NCBI GenBank assembly: GCA_045039925.1
Contig: CP108400.1
Coordinates: 9,734,001 to 9,798,000, forward strand
Reading direction: 5' to 3'
From: Yinghuangia sp045039925
Lineage (GTDB): Bacteria > Actinomycetota > Actinomycetes > Streptomycetales > Streptomycetaceae
DNA: 64,000 bases
The notes beneath the pieces were generated by a model. The model saw only the letters and a list, made by a program, of their open reading frames with translations, had not been told where the DNA came from and ran no database searches. This document shows, piece by piece, positions 59,832 through 64,000 of the stretch. The stretch's first letter is position 1; the number at the start of each line of letters is the position of its first letter. The position numbers and the translations under genes are program-made.

Positions 59832-60749
59832 ATGGAGACACGGCGACTGGAGATGTTGGCGGAGTTGTCGCGGCTCGGGTCCATGCGCGCGGTCGCGGAG
59901 ACCCTGGGCACGACGACGTCCACGGTGTCGCAGCAGATTGCCGCGCTGGCGCACGAGATGGGCACGCCGCTGATCGAGCCGGAGGGCCGCCGCGTACGCC
60001 TGACCCCGGCGGGGCGGCGGCTGGCCGAGCACGCGGTGGCGATCGTCGAGGCGGTCGAGGCGGCCCGGCTGGACGTTGGGCCGGACGCGGAGCCCAACGG
60101 CTCGGTGCGGGTGGCCGGTTTTGCGACCGCCGTCCGCACCTCGCTGCTCCCCGTGGTCGCGTCGCTCGCGGTGAGCCAGCCGCGCGTCCGGGTCCTGGTC
60201 CGCGAGCACGAGCCCGCCGAGGTGCGCGCCCTCCTGAACGCGGACGAGGTGGACCTCGGCCTGGTCTACGACTACAACCTGGCCCCCGCCGAGGACGACC
60301 CCGTCCTGTGGTCGACGCCGCTGTGGTCCTCGCGCTGGGGGCTGGGGGTGCCGGACGACGGCGCGCCGCCGACGGCCGCCCGCGGCGCGAGCGCCGACGT
60401 CTTCGCGCGCTACCGCTCCCACGCGTGGATCGGCAACTCCCGCAACACCGCCGACGAGACGGTGATCGCCGTGCTGGCCTCCATCGCCGGGTTCCGGGCG
60501 CGGATCACCCACCAGGCGGACAGCCTCGACCTGGTCCAGGACCTCATCGCGGCAGGCCTCGGCGTCGGGCTGCTGCCGCGCTGGCAGCCGACCCGGCCGG
60601 GCGTACGGCTGATCCCGCTGGACTCGCCGACGGTCGAGCTGCGGGCGTACGCGGTCGCCCGGCACGGCCGCCGCGACTGGCCGCCGCTGGCCCTGGTGGC
60701 CGGGCTCCTGCTCACGGCGCCGGGGCCGGACTCGCCAGAGTCGCGGTGA
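59832..60749 (+). CDS. LysR-family transcriptional regulator
   Basis: 305 residues. The N-terminal winged HTH covers 1-60 (RLEMLAELSRLGSMRAVAETLGTTTSTVSQQIAALAHE), and the PBP2-like inducer-binding domain 90-295 ends in VQDLIAAGLGVGLLP. ATG 59832 follows the palindrome directly. It probably regulates the divergent EamA exporter. Its last 38 bp overlap the convergent GDPD gene. Confidence 0.88.
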   Translation: METRRLEMLAELSRLGSMRAVAETLGTTTSTVSQQIAALAHEMGTPLIEPEGRRVRLTPAGRRLAEHAVAIVEAVEAARLDVGPDAEPNGSVRVAGFATAVRTSLLPVVASLAVSQPRVRVLVREHEPAEVRALLNADEVDLGLVYDYNLAPAEDDPVLWSTPLWSSRWGLGVPDDGAPPTAARGASADVFARYRSHAWIGNSRNTADETVIAVLASIAGFRARITHQADSLDLVQDLIAAGLGVGLLPRWQPTRPGVRLIPLDSPTVELRAYAVARHGRRDWPPLALVAGLLLTAPGPDSPESR

Positions 60750-61410
60750 GGGTGCGGATGTCGTTGCTGATGATCGCGTCGACGCCGTGGGACGCCAACG
60801 CGGCCATCCGGCGCGGCCGGTCGACCGTCCACGCGCACACCTTGAGCCCAAGCGCGTGCGCGGCGCGGACGCCGCGCGCGGTGACCCAGATGTGACGCTG
60901 GTTCAGATACTGCGGGCGCACGTGGTCGACCAGGTCGGAACCGGGCGGCCACGGCTTCTTCCACGTCATGGCGATCAGGGCGTCGGGCAGCGCGCTCCGG
61001 ATCTCGCCGAGGGCCATCGGGTCGCCGGTGAACAGCACCTTGCCGGTGCGCCCGCCCTCGCGTACCGCGTCCACGGCGGCGCGGCCCTCCGGGCGGCCCC
61101 GGACGTCGATCATCAGCGAGACGCCGCGTCCGACGACGAGGTCGAGGGCGTCCTGGAGCGTCGGGATGCGCCACTCGCCGCGGCCGACCAACTGCTCCAA
61201 CTCGTCCTCGCGCACCGAGGAAAGCGGCCGCCGCACGCCCCACAGGCGCCGCAGCGTGTCGTCGTGCAGCAGCACCGGGACGCCGTCCCGGGTGAGCCTG
61301 ATGTCCACCTCGACGCAGTCCGCGCCGCCGTCGACCGCCGATTCGAGGGACGGCAGGGTGTTCTCCCGCAGACGCAGCGGATCACCCCGATGCGCGACCT
61401 TCAGCACCAC
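60712..61410 (-). CDS. Glycerophosphodiester phosphodiesterase
   Basis: 232 residues, GDPD TIM-barrel. Catalytic residues visible: H8 and R9 in VAHRGD, E16 N17, E34 and D36 in CVEVDIRL, H49 in LLHDD. It hydrolyses glycerophosphodiesters to glycerol-3-phosphate plus alcohol. No signal peptide, so it is cytoplasmic. GTG 61410 has GGAG upstream. Overlaps the convergent LysR gene by 38 bp. Confidence 0.9.
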   Translation of the reverse strand: MVLKVAHRGDPLRLRENTLPSLESAVDGGADCVEVDIRLTRDGVPVLLHDDTLRRLWGVRRPLSSVREDELEQLVGRGEWRIPTLQDALDLVVGRGVSLMIDVRGRPEGRAAVDAVREGGRTGKVLFTGDPMALGEIRSALPDALIAMTWKKPWPPGSDLVDHVRPQYLNQRHIWVTARGVRAAHALGLKVCAWTVDRPRRMAALASHGVDAIISNDIRTLTATLASPAPAP

Positions 61411-61667
61411 GGATCGGCTCCCTACGGCAGTGTCACGGACACGCCCTTTGTCGAGTCGGGCAAGGCCGTCAAGTCTGCCTCACATGCGCGCATCTGCACG
61501 AACGAAAGCCAAGGCGCCGCTACCGCTGCGACACCCCCGCGAACTTCGCCGCGTCGAAATACGCCACCGCACCGGCAAGACGTACGACATACCGGCGCGA
61601 GACATCAATATGCCGTCCCATGCCGCGCGTTGTCGTCGCCGTGCGAAAGAAGTGCGCCGATCAGTGT

Positions 61668-62417
61668 TCAGGGGGCGTCGACATTGACGACTGTGGGGGT
61701 GGACCACAGTGACCAATTGCCTGCGAGGTCGCGGATGCTGTAGCGGACGGGGATGCCGCCGTAGCCCGCCTCGGCGACGGTCTCGTCGTCGACGCGGAAG
61801 ACCATTGCGCGGCCCACCTCGTCGGGGCCGAGCGTGCCGGTGAGTTCGCAGGATCCCCACGCGAGGGTGATGGTGTCGCCGCCGGCCATGTTGACGTACG
61901 GCTCGATGCGCACCTCGACGCCGTCGCCCACCGCCCGCCACCCTCCGCCGATGCCGGAGGACACATGCGGGCCCGGCAACTCGGGGTTCAGCTCGGGTTC
62001 GTCGGACACAGGCGGCGGATCGCCGGGGACCGAGAACTTGACGCGGACGTACGTCTCCGCCGATCGCGCCCACTCCTGCGTGCTCGCCGCGCGCAGGTCG
62101 TAGAAGACGGTCAGTTCGCCCTCGCCCGCCTCCACGACCGCCCTGCACGGCACCGGCACGAGCAGGTCGCCGCCGTCCTCGACGAGTGCCTCCGCGACCG
62201 GGCGGGCCGAGGTGCCCCAGAACAGCCGGACGAAGTCCCCGGGCTGACGTTCCGTCACGTACGGCACCAGGACGTCGACCGTCCCGCGCGGATCGGCCGC
62301 CACAGCGGCTCCGATTCCGCCGTCGGCCACCGCATCGGGGACGATCGGAGCGGGCACCGCGCTGGTCGGCGGCGCCGGCGACATCCGCGTCGACGACGGG
62401 TTCGCTGAGTCGGACAC
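61668..62417 (-). CDS. Protein with two tandem Ig-like/beta-sandwich repeats
   Basis: 249 residues. Residues about 50-145 (VDVLVPYVTERQPGDFVRLFWG, ending AVVEAGEGELTVFYDLR) and 160-249 (VEVRIEPYVNMAGGDTITLAWG, ending VAEAGYGGIPVRYSIRDLAGNWS) are recognisable copies of one beta-sandwich repeat. It has no signal peptide. Not a recognised named family; similar tandem repeats occur in uncharacterised bacterial proteins. GTG 62417 has GAGGGAGGG upstream. Confidence 0.7.
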   Translation of the reverse strand: MSDSANPSSTRMSPAPPTSAVPAPIVPDAVADGGIGAAVAADPRGTVDVLVPYVTERQPGDFVRLFWGTSARPVAEALVEDGGDLLVPVPCRAVVEAGEGELTVFYDLRAASTQEWARSAETYVRVKFSVPGDPPPVSDEPELNPELPGPHVSSGIGGGWRAVGDGVEVRIEPYVNMAGGDTITLAWGSCELTGTLGPDEVGRAMVFRVDDETVAEAGYGGIPVRYSIRDLAGNWSLWSTPTVVNVDAP

Positions 62418-62499
62418 AGTCCCTCCCTCGCGTCCGCGCGATCCGTCCACGGTCGCGCGCCTGACCGGTGCTGCGGCACGCGCTACCCGGCCGTGCCCC

Positions 62500-62528
62500 T
62501 TGTAAGGCATCTTCGTGCGAAGTAACTT
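62500..62528 (+). promoter_or_regulatory. Predicted promoter of the amidohydrolase gene
   Basis: -35 TTGTAA (62500-62505), 17-bp spacer and -10 TAACTT (62523-62528) give a start near 62535 and a ~135-nt leader. The spacer contains the dyad CTTCG-TG-CGAAG (62511-62522), a possible operator. Confidence 0.5.
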
Positions 62529-62670
62529 GCGCGCGAGGAATGCGGACCGACCCGGCGCAACCTCCCCGGTGACGCCGAAGCCATGACGAAGCCATGCCGA
62601 AGCGACGCCGGGGCGGCGCCGGAGCGACCCAACAGGCCCGACTCCGGCACCGATCACAGGAGGCAACACC

Positions 62671-63909
62671 GTGACCCAGGCGAACCCCGCCGGTCCCACC
62701 CCGGCGCTCGAGGAGATGCCGCTGATCATCTCCGTGGACGACCACGTCCTCGAACCCCGCACCCTGTGGTGGGACCAACTGCCCGCAGGGGTGCGCGAGC
62801 GCGGCCCGCGCGTCGTGCGCGAGAAGGTGACGCTGGAGTTCTCCGGCGGCAACTACGGGTTCCGACGCGACGTGCCCGACGGCCAGTGGTGCGACGTGTG
62901 GGTCTACGACGACCTCGTCTTCCCGACCGGTCTCCTGCACGCGCCGGCCGGCTTCCCCGAGGACGAGGTCTCCAACCTCCCGGCCATCTACGAGGACTTC
63001 CGCCCCGGCGTATACGACCAGGCCGCGCGCCTCGTCGACATGGACGTCAACCACGTCGAGGCCGCCGTCAACTTCCCCAACACCTTCCCGCGGTTCTGCG
63101 GCCAGGGGTTCGCCGAGCGAGGCGACAAGGACCTCGCGTACCGCTGCATACGCATCTACAACGACTGGATGATCGACGACTGGTCCGGCGGCGCCGGCCG
63201 CGGCCGCCTGATCCCGCTCACGCTCGTCCCTCTCTGGGACCCGGAGCTCGCCGCCGCCGAGGTGCGGCGGTGCGCGGCGAAGGGCTCGTACGCCATCGCG
63301 TTCTCCGAGAACCCCAGCCGCCTCGGCTTCGCGTCGATGCACTCCGGCGCGTGGGACCCGCTGTGGGAGGCCTGCCAGGAGACCGGCACCGTCGTCACCA
63401 TGCACATCGGCTCGTCGTCGCACATGCCCAGCACGTCCCCGGACGCGCCGCTCGCGGTGAGCATGACGCTCAGCTCGCAGAACGCGCAGGGCTCGCTGTG
63501 CGACTGGATCTTCTCCGGGACCCTCGCGCGCTTCCCGCAGCTGACCGTGGCGTACGCGGAGAGCCAGGTGGGCTGGATGCCGTACCTGCTCGAACGTGCC
63601 GACCTGGTCTGGCGGGACGGCGTCGGCGGCGTCGACCTGCCCCAGCCGCCGAGCTCGTACGTGCCCGGCCGCGTCTACGGATGCGTGTTCGACGACCAGC
63701 ACGGCCTGATCTCGCGCGAGGCGGTCGGCATGGGCAACATCGTCTTCGAGACGGACTACCCGCACTCGGACGGCACCTGGCCGCACTCGCGCGAGGTCGC
63801 GCACCGGCTGTGCTCGAACGCGGGGATGGACGCGGAGGACACCTACCGGTTCCTGCGCGGAAACGCCATCAAGGCCTTCGGCCTGGAGCGCTTCGGCATC
63901 ACGAAGTAG
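62671..63909 (+). CDS. Amidohydrolase (ACMSD-like, metal-dependent)
   Basis: 412 residues of the amidohydrolase-2/ACMSD-like family. VDDHVLEP supplies the first metal ligand H25; TMHIGSSSH supplies H245; and FETDYPHSDGTWPHSREV supplies the catalytic D362. Relatives decarboxylate or hydrolyse aromatic and aliphatic acids. GTG 62671 has AGGAGG upstream. A terminator follows. The preferred substrate cannot be read from sequence. Confidence 0.88.
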   Translation: MTQANPAGPTPALEEMPLIISVDDHVLEPRTLWWDQLPAGVRERGPRVVREKVTLEFSGGNYGFRRDVPDGQWCDVWVYDDLVFPTGLLHAPAGFPEDEVSNLPAIYEDFRPGVYDQAARLVDMDVNHVEAAVNFPNTFPRFCGQGFAERGDKDLAYRCIRIYNDWMIDDWSGGAGRGRLIPLTLVPLWDPELAAAEVRRCAAKGSYAIAFSENPSRLGFASMHSGAWDPLWEACQETGTVVTMHIGSSSHMPSTSPDAPLAVSMTLSSQNAQGSLCDWIFSGTLARFPQLTVAYAESQVGWMPYLLERADLVWRDGVGGVDLPQPPSSYVPGRVYGCVFDDQHGLISREAVGMGNIVFETDYPHSDGTWPHSREVAHRLCSNAGMDAEDTYRFLRGNAIKAFGLERFGITK

Positions 63910-63914
63910 CCCCT

Positions 63915-63964
63915 CCGGGCAGCCGCGCGCGACCGCGACCACCCGGCCGCGCGCGGCTGCCCGG
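63915..63964 (+). terminator. Terminator after the amidohydrolase gene
   Basis: A perfect 17-bp stem CCGGGCAGCCGCGCGCG with complement and a 16-nt loop lies 5 bp after the amidohydrolase stop. Confidence 0.8.
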
Positions 63965-64000
63965 CACCGCAACACCGCCGCCTCCGCCGCCTTCCCCGGC

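Noticed and set aside
61484..61687. Short basic open frame between GDPD and the Ig-like gene
   Set aside because: Third-position GC is only around 60%, there is no ribosome site and no family match; it overlaps the end of the Ig-like gene on the other strand.

Overview
The window is about 72% GC with strong third-position GC bias and AUG, GUG and some UUG starts. It is chromosomal DNA from a filamentous, sporulating actinomycete. A rodlin gene (46242-46643), an LAxTG-type sortase substrate, a GAF/PP2C/ATPase anti-sigma switch protein, a MurJ paralogue and many TetR/XRE/MarR/PadR/GntR/LysR regulators point to Streptomycetaceae (Streptomyces or a close genus such as Embleya). I see no tRNA, rRNA, CRISPR array, prophage or complete insertion sequence.

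Layout. 1-8 kb: end of an F420-dependent luciferase-like oxidoreductase, a MarR regulator, then two sister operons. One is TetR1 with a TauD-type dioxygenase; the other is TetR2 with a type I sulfatase. The two tetR genes have the same promoter/operator design and both look leaderless. Between them are VOC proteins and a PadR regulator. 8-23 kb: Tat-type tyrosine phosphatase, a 13-bp minisatellite, an XRE regulator, a stress-type phosphatase/kinase, MurJ, pentapeptide protein, membrane acyltransferase-like protein, alcohol dehydrogenase, neutral ceramidase, a sortase substrate, small HTH protein and cupin. 23-31 kb: CynX-type transporter divergent from GntR, KhtTU cation/proton antiporter, NarL-type two-component pair, glycosyltransferase, XRE regulator with a small membrane protein. 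32-40 kb: bicupin, then a tightly coupled catabolic operon (acyl-CoA dehydrogenase, SDR, quinone oxidoreductase, TetR, SDR) divergent from a metabolite:proton symporter, then a lipoprotein. 40-46 kb: MMPL transporter, aminoglycoside-phosphotransferase-like protein, winged-helix protein and an internally duplicated protein.

46-58.7 kb is a cell-surface region: rodlin, TagGH-type polysaccharide exporter, GT2 glycosyltransferase, two CDP-alcohol phosphatidyltransferases, a glycerol-1-phosphate dehydrogenase, a sugar/polyol-phosphate nucleotidyltransferase, and divergently a GT4-Stealth fusion and a tiny His-rich secreted peptide. I read it as a pathway making a CDP-activated polyol or glycerol phosphate, building a phosphate-containing glycan or glycolipid on it and exporting it. 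That assignment is inference, and this is the most interesting system in the window. 58.8-64 kb: EamA exporter/LysR pair, GDPD, tandem Ig-like protein, and an amidohydrolase with a readable promoter.
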